Shown: in pieces, positions 8,677-18,256 of the stretch | How the letters are laid out: each line of letters starts with the position of its first letter | Numbering within the stretch: position 1 is the first letter of the stretch | Assembly: GCF_000241955.1 (NCBI RefSeq) | Contig: NC_016835.1 | Coordinates: 310,001 to 374,000 of the forward strand | DNA length: 64,000 nt | Reading direction: 5' to 3' | Origin: Rahnella aquatilis CIP 78.65 = ATCC 33071 | GTDB taxonomy: Bacteria > Pseudomonadota > Gammaproteobacteria > Enterobacterales > Enterobacteriaceae | Position numbers and translations under genes: made by a program | The notes under the pieces: model-generated | What the model saw: only the letters and a program-made list of their open reading frames with translations | The model's database searches: none | Told to the model about the DNA's origin: nothing

Positions 8677-9093
8677 ATGAAAAGTTTATTGCAGCAATTA
8701 TCAGATAATAATCCGAAAGACCAAAATGATATTTCTGAGGAAGAAGACAAAAGCAGCACGTTAATTGATGAGATATTGCTGCTTTTGTCTTCCCGCCCCC
8801 GAAGTTACCGTATTGACGATATTCCGTTAATTAATGAGTCGATACTTAATTATGGCGTCAGTGATGTTTTTTCCAGCGATACACCGCGTCTTGAGCGCAA
8901 TACCATTATGCAATCACGTATTCAAATGGCCTTGCAACGCTTTGAACCAAGATTGAAAAACGTCTGCGTGACCCCCGGTGAAGAACTGGGAAGCCTATGT
9001 TCATTCATTATTAATGCTGAAACACTCAATGGTGAGGTTCGCTACCGACTAATGTGGGACGATGTTATCAGTCAATTTTCTCTGCGTGATTAA
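8677..9093 (+). CDS. tssE: T6SS baseplate protein TssE
   Basis: 138-residue gp25-like wedge protein of the T6SS baseplate. Family marks are the early SRPRSYRIDDIPLINESILNYG block, the middle IQMALQRFEPRLKNVCV and the C-terminal EVRYRLMWDD. I chose ATG 8677, preceded by an AAGG site, over a TTG two codons earlier. It lies between hcp and tssF in the standard BC-D-E-F-G order. The N-terminal acidic/serine-rich tail is variable in this family. Confidence 0.9.
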   Translation: MKSLLQQLSDNNPKDQNDISEEEDKSSTLIDEILLLLSSRPRSYRIDDIPLINESILNYGVSDVFSSDTPRLERNTIMQSRIQMALQRFEPRLKNVCVTPGEELGSLCSFIINAETLNGEVRYRLMWDDVISQFSLRD

Positions 9094-9105
9094 CGAGTAT
9101 TCATA

Positions 9106-10908
9106 ATGTTGGCGAAAAAATTAATTTCTTATTATCAGAATGAACTCGCTTATCTCAAAACGCAGGGAAAGGCGTTCGCCCGTCATTTTCCAAAAGTCGC
9201 CAGACGTTTAGGAATGTCAGAAGGCACGTCAGAAGATCCGCATATTGAGCGAATTATTGAATCCTTTGCGCTGGTCACGGCGCAGATTCAGCAACGTCTC
9301 GATGAGGATATGCCGGAAGTGACTGATGCATTACTGACGGTGCTGGCCCCGCAATTTCTGCGTCCTTTTCCTTCGGTTTGCATCGTACAGATGCAGCCGG
9401 ATAGTAAAGTCAGTGCGCTGACCGCCAGTAACCGCATTGACGCCGGAACGGCATTATATTCCCGTCCGGTGAACGGGCAGGTTTGCCGTTTCCGCACCAT
9501 TTATCCGGTTACGCTTCAGCCTGTCAGTCTGTATAAAGCCAGCCTGCATCTGGATGCTGATGACATGAGCTGGAGTCTGAAAATACAGTTGTCGGTCTGG
9601 CCTGGTGCCACACTGGCGGCGGATTCTCTGAGGTTGCATCTCAGCGGCGCCAGTCGCATCGTAAACATCTTTTATACCTTGTTGTGCAGCGAAGTTGAAT
9701 CACTGACAGTTTTCCAGCAAGGGCAGAGTTATACGCTGTCAGCGCAGGCTATCCGTGCCGTGGGTTTCGGCGAAAATGAAAGTCTGCTTGCCGGTGATTC
9801 GCGGGTTTCACCCACTCACAGCTTGCTGCAGGACTATTTCTTCTTTCCGCAAAAATTTCATTTTATTGATATACCGCTGCCTGCTGGCATGGTGGCGGGG
9901 AGTCAAAGCGAGCTTTCACTGGTGGTGAAATTTAACCGCTGCATGATAGCGCGCCAACTGGAGAAAATAGCCGGTGCGGTGAACGAAAACCTGTTTCTGC
10001 TCAACTGTACGCCTGCTGTGAATCTTTTCGCCCACCGGGCCGAACCGATTTCACCTGATCACGAAACAGCAGAGTATCCGATTATTCCAGACATTCGTCA
10101 TCAGGATGCGATGGAAGTCTGGTCTGTAGACAGCGTGTCGGCGATGCGCAAGCTGGGCAATGAAACGCAGTCCCGCCCGATATATCCGTTGTTTGGTTTA
10201 GACCATTCAGCCAGCGACGGTGAAAGCGGTTTGTTCTGGCAATGTATGCGCCGCGAAACCATCCAAAATAACGGTGTCGCCACATCGTTATTTATCGCCT
10301 TTTCTGACCGGGGAGAAAGCCCGTTAGCGCCTGGTTGCGACATCGTCAGCATGAATCTGACCTGCACCAATCGTGATATTCCGGGAGCCATGCGCAACGG
10401 CGATCCTGATGGCGATTTCGAATCAGAGCTGCCGATTGCGGGGATGAAAATTATCGCGCTGACACGCCCGACGCTGCCGGTCAGGCCGCCGGTGAAACAG
10501 GCTACGCGCTGGCGTTTGATTTCTCAGCTTTCACTCAACCATATGCTGATCAGCGGACCGGAAGGAGCCCGTGTACTCAGGGAGTCACTGGCGCTGTACA
10601 ACTTTGTCGATAATCCAGGTATTACCCGTTTAATTAACCTGATCCTGCGTGTTGATTCCAGCCCGGTCGTTACCCGGCTGGCGCCATTGGATCCCCGTTC
10701 TATGGCGCGGGGGATTGAGATCCGCATTACCTTTGCCAGCGAAGCGGCCGAAGAAGTCGAGTATTTCCTGCTGTGTCGCTTTATTGATTGTTTCCTGGCG
10801 TTGTACGCACCGGTTAATAGTTTCACTCGGGTGATCACCTGCATTGACTCATCGGGTGAAACTGCACGGACATGGCCTGTGCGGGCAGGAAGACTGTCAT
10901 GGATCTAA
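9106..10908 (+). CDS. tssF: T6SS baseplate protein TssF
   Basis: 600-residue TssF (VasA/ImpG), the largest wedge component, which with TssG, TssE and TssK forms the baseplate. The N-terminal motif YYQNELAYLKTQGKAFARHF, followed by RLGMSEGTSEDPHIERIIES, is diagnostic, as are the PEVTDALLTVLAPQFLRPFP segment and the C-terminal LCRFIDCFLALYAPVNSFTR. Its length matches the family. The stop at 10908 overlaps the tssG start by ten bases. Confidence 0.95.
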   Translation: MLAKKLISYYQNELAYLKTQGKAFARHFPKVARRLGMSEGTSEDPHIERIIESFALVTAQIQQRLDEDMPEVTDALLTVLAPQFLRPFPSVCIVQMQPDSKVSALTASNRIDAGTALYSRPVNGQVCRFRTIYPVTLQPVSLYKASLHLDADDMSWSLKIQLSVWPGATLAADSLRLHLSGASRIVNIFYTLLCSEVESLTVFQQGQSYTLSAQAIRAVGFGENESLLAGDSRVSPTHSLLQDYFFFPQKFHFIDIPLPAGMVAGSQSELSLVVKFNRCMIARQLEKIAGAVNENLFLLNCTPAVNLFAHRAEPISPDHETAEYPIIPDIRHQDAMEVWSVDSVSAMRKLGNETQSRPIYPLFGLDHSASDGESGLFWQCMRRETIQNNGVATSLFIAFSDRGESPLAPGCDIVSMNLTCTNRDIPGAMRNGDPDGDFESELPIAGMKIIALTRPTLPVRPPVKQATRWRLISQLSLNHMLISGPEGARVLRESLALYNFVDNPGITRLINLILRVDSSPVVTRLAPLDPRSMARGIEIRITFASEAAEEVEYFLLCRFIDCFLALYAPVNSFTRVITCIDSSGETARTWPVRAGRLSWI

Positions 10909-11846
10909 GTAATATCCTCAGTCCGCATAACTTTTTCCAGCAGGTGAGGCTGATGTTACGCAGGCTGACCAGAACACAGGGAAAAAACAGCCAACAGGCA
11001 CTGGAAACGCAGCTTTATTTCATTTCGCCGCTCTCACTGGATGCGCCGAAAGGTGACATTACGTCAATAACCCCGCTGGATCAGCAGCGCTGGCAAGTGG
11101 AAGTAGCGGCCCACGGACTGACAGGGGCACTGGGCGCGTTACCGACGGTATACACCGAGTGGATGATCGACCGCTATTACCGCCATGGCGACAAAACAGC
11201 CAAAGCTTTTCTGGACATTTTTAATCACAGGTTGCATAGCCTGCGCTATCTCGCCTGGCAGAAATATCACTATTACGCCATGGCGGAATTCAGTGCAACA
11301 CGGCCGCTGAGTCAGGCCATTCATGCATTATCCGGTGTGGCAAACAGTACACCATCTCAGCAGCAGGAGCAGTTTGCGGATTTATTTGCGCATTCAGTGC
11401 GCTCAATGCTCAACGTTGAAACCTGGTTAAAACACCGCTTTTCCGTGGCGGCGAAAGTCACGCCTTTTACCGGCGGATGGCAGGTGATGGATCAGGCGCA
11501 GTGTTGTCGGTTGGGGGAACCGTCACAAACGCTGGCCGCAGCCCCCATGCTTGGCAGCGTGTACTGGGACCGGCAGTCACATTTTACGGTGACGCTGGGG
11601 CCGGTGCCGATGAAGAACGCCGGTCTTTTTTTGCCTAAGGGAAAGCACTACCAAAATTTGTGGTCGCATCTGCGCGAATATGTTGGTCAGGGTCTGGATT
11701 TCGATATTGATCTGCTGATCGACAATACAGCGAACGTCGTTACCCCGCTGGGAAGCGGGCAACTCGGGCTGGATATTTGCCTCGGGCCTTCCGGGGGTGC
11801 AGGCCAGCATAAAATTCGTTTACCCGTCTGCCGGGAAGGAAAATAA
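10899..11846 (+). CDS. tssG: T6SS baseplate protein TssG
   Basis: 315-residue TssG (VasB/ImpH). Landmarks: PHNFFQQVRLMLRR at the N-terminus, GLTGALGALPTVYTEWM, and FLDIFNHRLHSLRYLAWQKY, all conserved in TssG. ATG 10899 has an AGGAAG site eight bases upstream and was preferred to the ATG at 10872, which lies well inside tssF. TssF and TssG form the wedge heterotrimer that recruits VgrG. Confidence 0.93.
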   Translation: MDLSNILSPHNFFQQVRLMLRRLTRTQGKNSQQALETQLYFISPLSLDAPKGDITSITPLDQQRWQVEVAAHGLTGALGALPTVYTEWMIDRYYRHGDKTAKAFLDIFNHRLHSLRYLAWQKYHYYAMAEFSATRPLSQAIHALSGVANSTPSQQQEQFADLFAHSVRSMLNVETWLKHRFSVAAKVTPFTGGWQVMDQAQCCRLGEPSQTLAAAPMLGSVYWDRQSHFTVTLGPVPMKNAGLFLPKGKHYQNLWSHLREYVGQGLDFDIDLLIDNTANVVTPLGSGQLGLDICLGPSGGAGQHKIRLPVCREGK

Positions 11847-11849
11847 AAA

Positions 11850-13763
11850 ATGTCGAACGTAGTAGGACAAGACAACCGGTTTATCCGTTTCGTTGGCAGT
11901 GCCGCTGATTCACTGACGCTGATGCATATCGAAGGCGATGAACAATTCTCTGACACCTTCAGCTACCAGATCCGGTTTCGCACGTCGTTAATCACTCCAC
12001 AGATGGGACGTTTTTTGGGGCATGAAATGGCCTGTGAGATTGGCCGGGGCAACCAAAAGCGCTACGTGCATGGTGTACTGACACACATTGAAGAAGACAA
12101 TAGTGTCAATGGCATCAGCACCTTCACCGGCACGCTGGAACCGCGAATGGCGCTGCTGCGTCTCGGGCGTAATCTGGCCGTTTTCCAGAATATTACCGTG
12201 CCAGATTTAGTGTGCAAACTGCTTCGTCAGCAGAACATCAGCCACATTGATTTACGCCTGCGTGCGACTTATCAGCCGCGTGAATACTGTATTCAGTATC
12301 GCGAATCCGATTTTGACTTCATTAGTCGTCTTCTCGAGCAGGAAGGGATCTATTACTTTTTCCAGCATGATGCCGGGCAACATACCCTGGTACTGGCTGA
12401 TCACCCGTCCAGCCATCAGTCGGGTAAAACGGCGGAGTTACCTTTTATGCCACTGCAGGGGCGAGGCGATGGTGTCGGTATCCTGAACTGGGTGGCCTGT
12501 TCTTCGCTGGCAGCCTCTTCCGTAATGCTTAAAGGTTTTAACATGGTGCAGGCAGCCAGTGTGGAAGGCGAATCGAAAGCGGTGGACGCGGATTATTCCG
12601 TGCCGGGTGTCAGCTATGTGGATGCGCACGGCCATGAAAAACGCGAATTACTGCAATCTGAAGCCCGGCTGAAGATGGAACAGCTTGAGGCAGATAATCA
12701 GCTGTTTTACGCCGAGGCCAGCGTGTGGGGGTTAGGTTGCGGCGATAAATTCCTTCTGAGCGGACACCCTTCCTGTCAGGGAAACTACCGAATCAAGTCG
12801 GTTCATATGCATGCATCAAGCAACATTGATGACGGGCAGCCTGATTTTGGCTGCGCGCTCACGGTACTGAAGGACAGCCTTTCCTGGCGTCCGCCGTGCC
12901 TCACCAGACAACCTGAAATCGCCGGTATTCTGACAGCCATCGTTGTCGGACCGAAGTCAGAAGAAGTCCACACGGACGAATATGGTCGCATCAAAATTCA
13001 GTTCCCGTGGGATCGTGAAAATAAACATGACGATGGCAGTTCCTGTTGGGTGCGGGTTTCGCAGTCGTGGGCGGGCGGACGTTTCGGTGCCATGTTCCTG
13101 CCTCGCGTCAACAGCGAAGTTACCGTCAGCTTTGTGCATGGCAACCCTGATTATCCTCTGGTGACCGGCTCGGTATACAACGGGCAAAACAAGCCGCCGC
13201 TGAGCCTGCCTGAAGAGAAAAATCATGCCGGATTCGTTTCACGCAGTTCCCTCAATGGCAATGTTGAAGAAGGCCATGAATTGCGCTTCGACGATAAAAA
13301 AGGCGAAGAGCGTCTGCTCATCACCTCGCAAAAAGATCTGCTGCTGACGGTAAAAAACGATGTCACCACCCGTATTACCAAAAATGTCAATGAAACCATT
13401 GGTGAGAACCGCACGACCGAGTTAACCAAAGGTAATGAAAACCTGACACTCAAACAGGGCGATTATGTCCTGGATATTAAAGGCAACCTGCAGGAAAGCC
13501 TGACCAGCGGTAACCATCAGCTAAACATCAGCGGTGGCGGCAGCACGGTCAAAGCGGATAAAGCCTGCGTTATTGAATCCACCCAGTCTATCGAATTAAA
13601 AGTCGGTAGCAGCAAAATTACCCTTTCTCCTTCCGGCATTACGCTGAGCGGCACCACGATCAAAATTGAAGGGAAGGGCACGGCAGAACTTAAAGGCGCG
13701 ATGGTCACTGTTCAGGGTAGTGGTATGACCCAGATCAAGGGCGGCGTGACGATGATTGGCTGA
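11850..13763 (+). CDS. vgrG: T6SS spike protein VgrG (TssI)
   Basis: 637-residue VgrG, the trimeric puncturing spike. Residues about 1-360 are gp27-like, with FSYQIRFRTSL and YCIQYRESDFDFISRLLEQE. A gp5 OB-fold runs from about residue 365 (EVHTDEYGRIKIQFPWDRE, then SCWVRVSQSWAGGRFGAMF). The C-terminal beta-helix ends KLKG-type repeats and closes with KGGVTMIG. It is a plain VgrG with no extra catalytic domain, so cargo must be loaded through PAAR or adaptors. Start follows tssG by three bases. Confidence 0.95.
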   Translation: MSNVVGQDNRFIRFVGSAADSLTLMHIEGDEQFSDTFSYQIRFRTSLITPQMGRFLGHEMACEIGRGNQKRYVHGVLTHIEEDNSVNGISTFTGTLEPRMALLRLGRNLAVFQNITVPDLVCKLLRQQNISHIDLRLRATYQPREYCIQYRESDFDFISRLLEQEGIYYFFQHDAGQHTLVLADHPSSHQSGKTAELPFMPLQGRGDGVGILNWVACSSLAASSVMLKGFNMVQAASVEGESKAVDADYSVPGVSYVDAHGHEKRELLQSEARLKMEQLEADNQLFYAEASVWGLGCGDKFLLSGHPSCQGNYRIKSVHMHASSNIDDGQPDFGCALTVLKDSLSWRPPCLTRQPEIAGILTAIVVGPKSEEVHTDEYGRIKIQFPWDRENKHDDGSSCWVRVSQSWAGGRFGAMFLPRVNSEVTVSFVHGNPDYPLVTGSVYNGQNKPPLSLPEEKNHAGFVSRSSLNGNVEEGHELRFDDKKGEERLLITSQKDLLLTVKNDVTTRITKNVNETIGENRTTELTKGNENLTLKQGDYVLDIKGNLQESLTSGNHQLNISGGGSTVKADKACVIESTQSIELKVGSSKITLSPSGITLSGTTIKIEGKGTAELKGAMVTVQGSGMTQIKGGVTMIG

Positions 13764-13776
13764 GGAAATGAATAAC

Positions 13777-14292
13777 ATGAAAGAAAAACTGCTCACGCCA
13801 GAAGCGCTTGCTGTTTATAACCCGCTGCAAAACGGCGCCGAAAACGCGGCGCAGCTGATGATCGCAGAACGTTGGGAAGACGCACTGGCTAGTGTGGTTG
13901 CTGATTCCGTGCAGGAGAAACTGCTGGCATGGACGCTGCAACAGGCGCTGGGCCGCCCGGAATCACATGAACCTGCGGTGCAGCAATGTGCCAGTGAAAT
14001 CCATCAGTGGCTGGCAGAGCCTGATGATGACCGGCGTTTCCGTATTTTCCAGCAGGCAGAACGGCTCGGTTTTGATACCCCGGTTGGCGCACTCGGCTTA
14101 TCCCTGTTCTGGATGCAAGGCAGCATGACTCCCGCAGAGTTTGATGCGGTGTATCCGGAACCCCATTTGTCCCGCCTGATGCTCCATTGTGCGCTGAAAT
14201 TACTCAGCGTGGCGATCGCGACGGAAGACGCACCACTGAAGGGGGCACAAACGTTACTTTCTCAATGGCACGCTGCCCGTGGAGGTGACTGA
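13777..14292 (+). CDS. VgrG-PAAR linked protein, possible T6SS adaptor
   Basis: 171-residue alpha-helical acidic protein that I do not recognise with certainty; it may belong to the DUF6931 group. It sits between vgrG and the PAAR gene, where adaptor or chaperone genes (DUF1795, DUF2169, DUF4123 types) usually lie, though its sequence matches none of those motifs. The C-terminal half contains LGFDTPVGALGLSLFWMQGS and LMLHCALKLLSVAIATED. The start is set at ATG 13777, nine bases after a GAGGAA site; TTG 13756 and ATG 13768 are too close to or before it. It overlaps the PAAR start by one base. Confidence 0.7.
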   Translation: MKEKLLTPEALAVYNPLQNGAENAAQLMIAERWEDALASVVADSVQEKLLAWTLQQALGRPESHEPAVQQCASEIHQWLAEPDDDRRFRIFQQAERLGFDTPVGALGLSLFWMQGSMTPAEFDAVYPEPHLSRLMLHCALKLLSVAIATEDAPLKGAQTLLSQWHAARGGD

Positions 14293-14591
14293 TGGGACAA
14301 CCCGCCGCTCGCGTTGGTGACATGCATGTTTGCCCGATGGTGACGCCCGGCTTACCCCCGATCCCACACGTTGGCGGGCCGGTGACTACACCCGGTACGC
14401 CAACAGTGCTCATAGGAGGTATGCCCGCTGCGACTATGGGATCGATGGCAGTGTGTGTTGGGCCACCGGATACGGTTGTCATGGGCAGTGCGAAAGTGCT
14501 GATTGGCGGTAAACCTGCAGCGCGGATGGGCGACAGCACAGCGCATGGCGGAACCATTGTTGCGGGTTGTCCGACCGTATTAATTTCCTAG
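14292..14591 (+). CDS. PAAR spike-tip protein
   Basis: 99-residue PAAR-domain protein that caps the VgrG spike with a zinc-stabilised cone. It begins PAARVGDMHVCPM and carries the repeated Gly/Pro-rich turns GGMPAATMGSMAVC and IGGKPAARMGDSTAHGG. Candidate metal ligands are His12 and Cys14 with the later His and Cys residues. There is no C-terminal toxin extension. A strong GGAGGTG site precedes ATG 14292. With VgrG and the preceding protein it forms the spike cassette. Confidence 0.93.
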   Translation: MGQPAARVGDMHVCPMVTPGLPPIPHVGGPVTTPGTPTVLIGGMPAATMGSMAVCVGPPDTVVMGSAKVLIGGKPAARMGDSTAHGGTIVAGCPTVLIS

Positions 14592-14602
14592 AGTGCATTG
14601 AA

Positions 14603-15667
14603 ATGATAATGAATTTTGAGCCCTTGTTCGCCCCGGTCAGCGCTGAACAACCTGCTGGCCGCAACATGGAATATGAACAGGTCTATAACGAAATCCGCGA
14701 GGCGCGGGAAAGTGATCCTGACTATTTGCCGCAGGGCGAATGGGCTACTGAATTGCGTAAAGCCGACTGGAGCAAAGTCGTCCGCTTAAGCTCGCAAGTG
14801 CTACAGAAAGAAAGCAAGGATTTGCAGGTGGCCTGCTGGCTTATTGAAGGTCTGAGCCATCAGCACGGGATCAGCGGCCTGCTGGGCGGTATCGGTTTTC
14901 TGATACCGTTTATACAAAATTACTGGCAAAACGGCTGGCCGGAGATGGATGAGGACGGCGCGGTAATCCGCCACGGCATGATCAATCGCCTGGATCGCCA
15001 GCTGGCGCAGATGATGCATTGTCATCCTCTGTTCGGGCAGCCGGAAAGCACACTGGATCACTGGCGTAAGGTGCTCGCCTATGAACACCGGGTGACGATG
15101 AAACCAGATAGCGCTGCCGAACGAGGCAGTGACGATGATTTCTCTATGGATACGTTCAACCGCTGGGCCGCCACACTGGATCCGCAGAAAGTTATCGCGC
15201 AGAACGAGGCGTTAACCCAACTGGAGACCACGCTGGATACGCTTGAAGCCCTCTATGGTCAGCTGAATCCGCAGGCCGATTCTCTGGCGATGGGGCAGAT
15301 GCGCAGTGCAACCGCTGAAATGCAGGAATTTGTGAAACGCCTGTTTGACCGTGCGGCACCGGCTTATGACGACGTGATGACCCTTAACGTATTAACGCCT
15401 GACGAAGATGAGCAGGGCACTGACGTCAGCTCACTGATGAATAACACTAAAAAACAAACGATGTCACGGGATCTGGCCATCAGCCAGATGCTGACCATTG
15501 CCCATTTTTTCCGCCAGACCGAACCGTCAAGCCCCGTCCCTTTTCTGATGGAGCGTGCGGCGCGCTGGGCAGCGATGACACTGACGGAATGGCTGGAAGA
15601 GATGTTGCAGGACGACAGCAGTATGCGTGATATCAACAAAGTACTGAAAGGGCACGGCAGAGAATGA
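14603..15667 (+). CDS. tssA: T6SS assembly protein TssA (ImpA_N)
   Basis: About 354-residue TssA with an N-terminal ImpA_N domain: FEPLFAPVSAEQPAGRNMEY, then DPDYLPQGEWATELRKADWSK, KESKDLQVACWLIEGLSHQ and GLLGGIGFLIPFIQNYWQNG. The C-terminal WAAMTLTEWLEEM resembles the short C-terminal domain of TssA proteins. TssA primes sheath-tube assembly at the baseplate or caps the distal end. ATG 14603 or 14609 is the start; the TTG at 14567 would fall inside the PAAR gene. It overlaps tssJ by four bases. Confidence 0.9.
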   Translation: MIMNFEPLFAPVSAEQPAGRNMEYEQVYNEIREARESDPDYLPQGEWATELRKADWSKVVRLSSQVLQKESKDLQVACWLIEGLSHQHGISGLLGGIGFLIPFIQNYWQNGWPEMDEDGAVIRHGMINRLDRQLAQMMHCHPLFGQPESTLDHWRKVLAYEHRVTMKPDSAAERGSDDDFSMDTFNRWAATLDPQKVIAQNEALTQLETTLDTLEALYGQLNPQADSLAMGQMRSATAEMQEFVKRLFDRAAPAYDDVMTLNVLTPDEDEQGTDVSSLMNNTKKQTMSRDLAISQMLTIAHFFRQTEPSSPVPFLMERAARWAAMTLTEWLEEMLQDDSSMRDINKVLKGHGRE

Positions 15668-16239
15668 GGTGGAAAACAGGACTGACCACACTGATGCTCG
15701 GTGTCATGCTGCTGACAGGTTGTGCGTCTGATAATGATCAGGGCCGTCAGAAGGCGATCAGCGAAGTGGCTGCGCCTTTCGCCAACGGGGCTATCACGCT
15801 GAAATTGCGGGCGGAACCGGGGCTGAACAGCCTCAATGAGATGCCCAACAGTTGTACGGTATTACTGCTGCAAGCCAGGGATAAACCGACGCTGGATAAA
15901 ATTCTGGGTAACCCCGCGACGCTGAAAAGTTTGTTTGCTGGTGCCGGCAGCGAAGGCGACGTTTTGCAGGTAGATCGTTACGTCATGATGCCGGGACAAA
16001 CCAACACAGTGCATATCGACCGCGCCAGGGATACCCGCAATGTGGCGCTGGTGGCGGGCTATTATCCGTTCCCGATGAAGAAACACATGGTCAGCGCAGG
16101 GGTGCCGGTGGAGTCTGAAAGTACAGGCTGGTGGGAACCAGTCTGGCAGGCGCATTTAGCGCCGGTCACCCTTTCTGTCACCTTAGGCAGTGAAAGCATT
16201 GTCAGTTCAGATGTTCCTGTTGCCGGAGAGAAAAAATAA
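15664..16239 (+). CDS. tssJ: T6SS outer-membrane lipoprotein TssJ
   Basis: 191-residue lipoprotein with signal peptide and lipobox LLTGC (Cys20). TssJ folds as a transthyretin-like sandwich, anchors in the outer membrane and binds the periplasmic C-terminus of TssM. The family stretches ANGAITLKLRAEPGLN, SCTVLLLQARDKPTLDKIL and VALVAGYYPF are visible. It overlaps tssA by ATGA and tssK by one base. Confidence 0.92.
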   Translation: MRWKTGLTTLMLGVMLLTGCASDNDQGRQKAISEVAAPFANGAITLKLRAEPGLNSLNEMPNSCTVLLLQARDKPTLDKILGNPATLKSLFAGAGSEGDVLQVDRYVMMPGQTNTVHIDRARDTRNVALVAGYYPFPMKKHMVSAGVPVESESTGWWEPVWQAHLAPVTLSVTLGSESIVSSDVPVAGEKK

Positions 16240-17633
16240 TGTATCCAGAACAACAGCAGATTTACTGGCATTCGGGGCTTTATCTGCAACCGCAGCATTT
16301 TCAGTCACTTGACCTGCATTACGAATGGAACCTCGCGGAGCATTTGCGTCTGGCACAGCCCTATAATTACGGGCTGATTGAGGTCAGTATTAATGAAGCG
16401 GCACTGAACGATTATGTGATCAGTGTCGAGCAGATCCGTTGTATTTTACCCGGCGGTACTCTGCTGTCTCAGCCCGGTAACAGCCGCGTAGAACAACGTA
16501 ACTTCCGTGATTTCTGGAAACAGCGCGATCAGCCAATGACCCTCTGGCTGGCTGTACGTCGTTTTGATCCGCTGCACAGCAATGTCACCACGCTGGAAAA
16601 AGAGCACGATCGCGCCGTCACGCGCTGGATCAACACCAGCGAAGAGCGGGTGATGAAAGATGTCTATGACCATGCGCCGGACGCCGCAGTGGCCCGCTTG
16701 TGCTACAACGTCAGATTGCTGACGGACATTGAAAAAGACGATGCGGTTGATTGCGAATGCATTCCACTCACCCGTCTGCGTTATGAAAACGAACGGGTGA
16801 TCCTCGATCCAACATTTTCGCCACCTTCCGTAACGCTTTTTGGATCATTCAGCCTCGGCAAGCTGATTGACACTATCTATTTCGAACTGAGTGCGCGGGC
16901 CAGAAAGCTTGAAGAATACAAACGCTCAGAGCGACTGGTCAGCGATGCCGAGCGTGGCGATCAGGTGACACAGTTGTTAGCTATGCGCTCTCTCAACCGG
17001 GTATTGCCTCAACTGAAAAATTTCTGTCAGGCACGTCAGGTTCATCCGTGGCAGGTCTATAACATGCTGTGCCAGCTGGTGGGCGATCTTTCCTCATTCA
17101 ATGACAGCTGCTCCTTTCTGGGAGAGTGGCATGACGGCGAAAATCCGCTGCAAACCTACAACCACAATGATTTGCTGAGTTGTTTCGAGAGTGCCCGTAA
17201 GACGCTGATTACCCTGCTGAACAGTCTGGTACTTGAAGATAATACCTACATCACACTGGAAAACGATCTTCAGGGCGTGTTCACCGGAAACTTTGACAGC
17301 ATGCAGAGTAAAAATGCCGAAACGGTACTGCTGCTGTTACGTTCTGCCAGCATGCCGATGGAAAATCGTCAGATCAAAAATCCGGGCGGCATCAAACTGG
17401 CCTCGCCAAAAATGATCGAACCGCTGATCCAGCATGCTCTGCCGGGCATCCCGGTGATCCGTTGTCCACAGCCACCGCGTGGCGTGCCAAACCGCAGCGA
17501 TTCGCATTATTTCCTCGTCGAGCAGGACAGCGAATTGTGGAATAAAGCCCGGCAGCACAACAGCATTTCCTTCTATTGGCCTGATATGCCGGAAGATCTT
17601 CAGGTGCAGATTATATTTGTGGTGCCATCATGA
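16239..17633 (+). CDS. tssK: T6SS baseplate-membrane connector TssK
   Basis: 464-residue TssK, the trimeric adaptor linking the baseplate to TssL/TssM and related to phage receptor-binding proteins. Diagnostic N-terminus: YWHSGLYLQPQHFQSLDLHY. The mid-protein FELSARARKLEEYKRSER and the C-terminal VEQDSELWNKARQHNSISFY are typical. It is slightly longer than the usual about 445 residues. It is translationally linked on both sides (TAATG with tssJ, overlapping ATG with tssL). Confidence 0.94.
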   Translation: MYPEQQQIYWHSGLYLQPQHFQSLDLHYEWNLAEHLRLAQPYNYGLIEVSINEAALNDYVISVEQIRCILPGGTLLSQPGNSRVEQRNFRDFWKQRDQPMTLWLAVRRFDPLHSNVTTLEKEHDRAVTRWINTSEERVMKDVYDHAPDAAVARLCYNVRLLTDIEKDDAVDCECIPLTRLRYENERVILDPTFSPPSVTLFGSFSLGKLIDTIYFELSARARKLEEYKRSERLVSDAERGDQVTQLLAMRSLNRVLPQLKNFCQARQVHPWQVYNMLCQLVGDLSSFNDSCSFLGEWHDGENPLQTYNHNDLLSCFESARKTLITLLNSLVLEDNTYITLENDLQGVFTGNFDSMQSKNAETVLLLLRSASMPMENRQIKNPGGIKLASPKMIEPLIQHALPGIPVIRCPQPPRGVPNRSDSHYFLVEQDSELWNKARQHNSISFYWPDMPEDLQVQIIFVVPS

Positions 17634-18253
17634 TGAGTTTACTCAATTGTTATTTACCGTTGTTTCGTTATGTGACGGCGTTTTTTATTCATCCGCAGGA
17701 ATATCCGGACTACAACGCGTTTCGCGAAAAAAGCATTACCTTATTACAACAGGCGCTGCTGGAATCAGAACGTCATCATGAAACGACCGAATGCGAGGAT
17801 GCCTATTTTGCGGTGGTATTGTGGGTGGATGAGCGGGTATTACGATCCCGCGCGGATTGGGTGAAAGAATGGCGGGGGGATCTTTTGCAGAAATATTATT
17901 TTGATATTTCTGTCGGTGGTGAAGCATTTTTCGACCGGCTGGATGAAACCGATAAAAATAATATACAGCTGAGAATGGTGTATTTGTTCTGTCTGCTGAT
18001 GGGTTTTCACGGAAAATACACCTCACAGGATGCGCAGCTTTTGCAACAGCGCATCGAAGATGAGCGGCAGTGTTTGCCACAGGCCTGGCGTCAGTGGCCG
18101 AATGATGCTTTGCTGGTTGAACAGGACACAGGCGGTGAAAAAAATAAAACGGTAGTGAAAAGATTACGCCAGCGTAAAGGGCTGTTGCTTGCATTGCCTG
18201 TGATCATTTATTTAGTGATTCTTTCCACCGGCTTAGGGATATTCTTCAGGTAA
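17630..18253 (+). CDS. tssL: T6SS inner-membrane protein TssL (DotU/IcmH)
   Basis: 207-residue TssL with a cytoplasmic helical hook domain and a single C-terminal membrane helix (LLLALPVIIYLVILSTGLGI). Family motifs are YAVVLWVDE-like (AYFAVVLWVDERVL), GGEAFFDRLDE and LLMGFHGKY. It has no peptidoglycan-binding OmpA domain, so cell-wall anchoring must come from another protein, as in enteroaggregative E. coli, where a separate TagL does this; no tagL is seen here. It forms the trans-envelope complex with TssJ and TssM. Confidence 0.93.
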   Translation: MMSLLNCYLPLFRYVTAFFIHPQEYPDYNAFREKSITLLQQALLESERHHETTECEDAYFAVVLWVDERVLRSRADWVKEWRGDLLQKYYFDISVGGEAFFDRLDETDKNNIQLRMVYLFCLLMGFHGKYTSQDAQLLQQRIEDERQCLPQAWRQWPNDALLVEQDTGGEKNKTVVKRLRQRKGLLLALPVIIYLVILSTGLGIFFR

Positions 18254-18256
18254 ATT

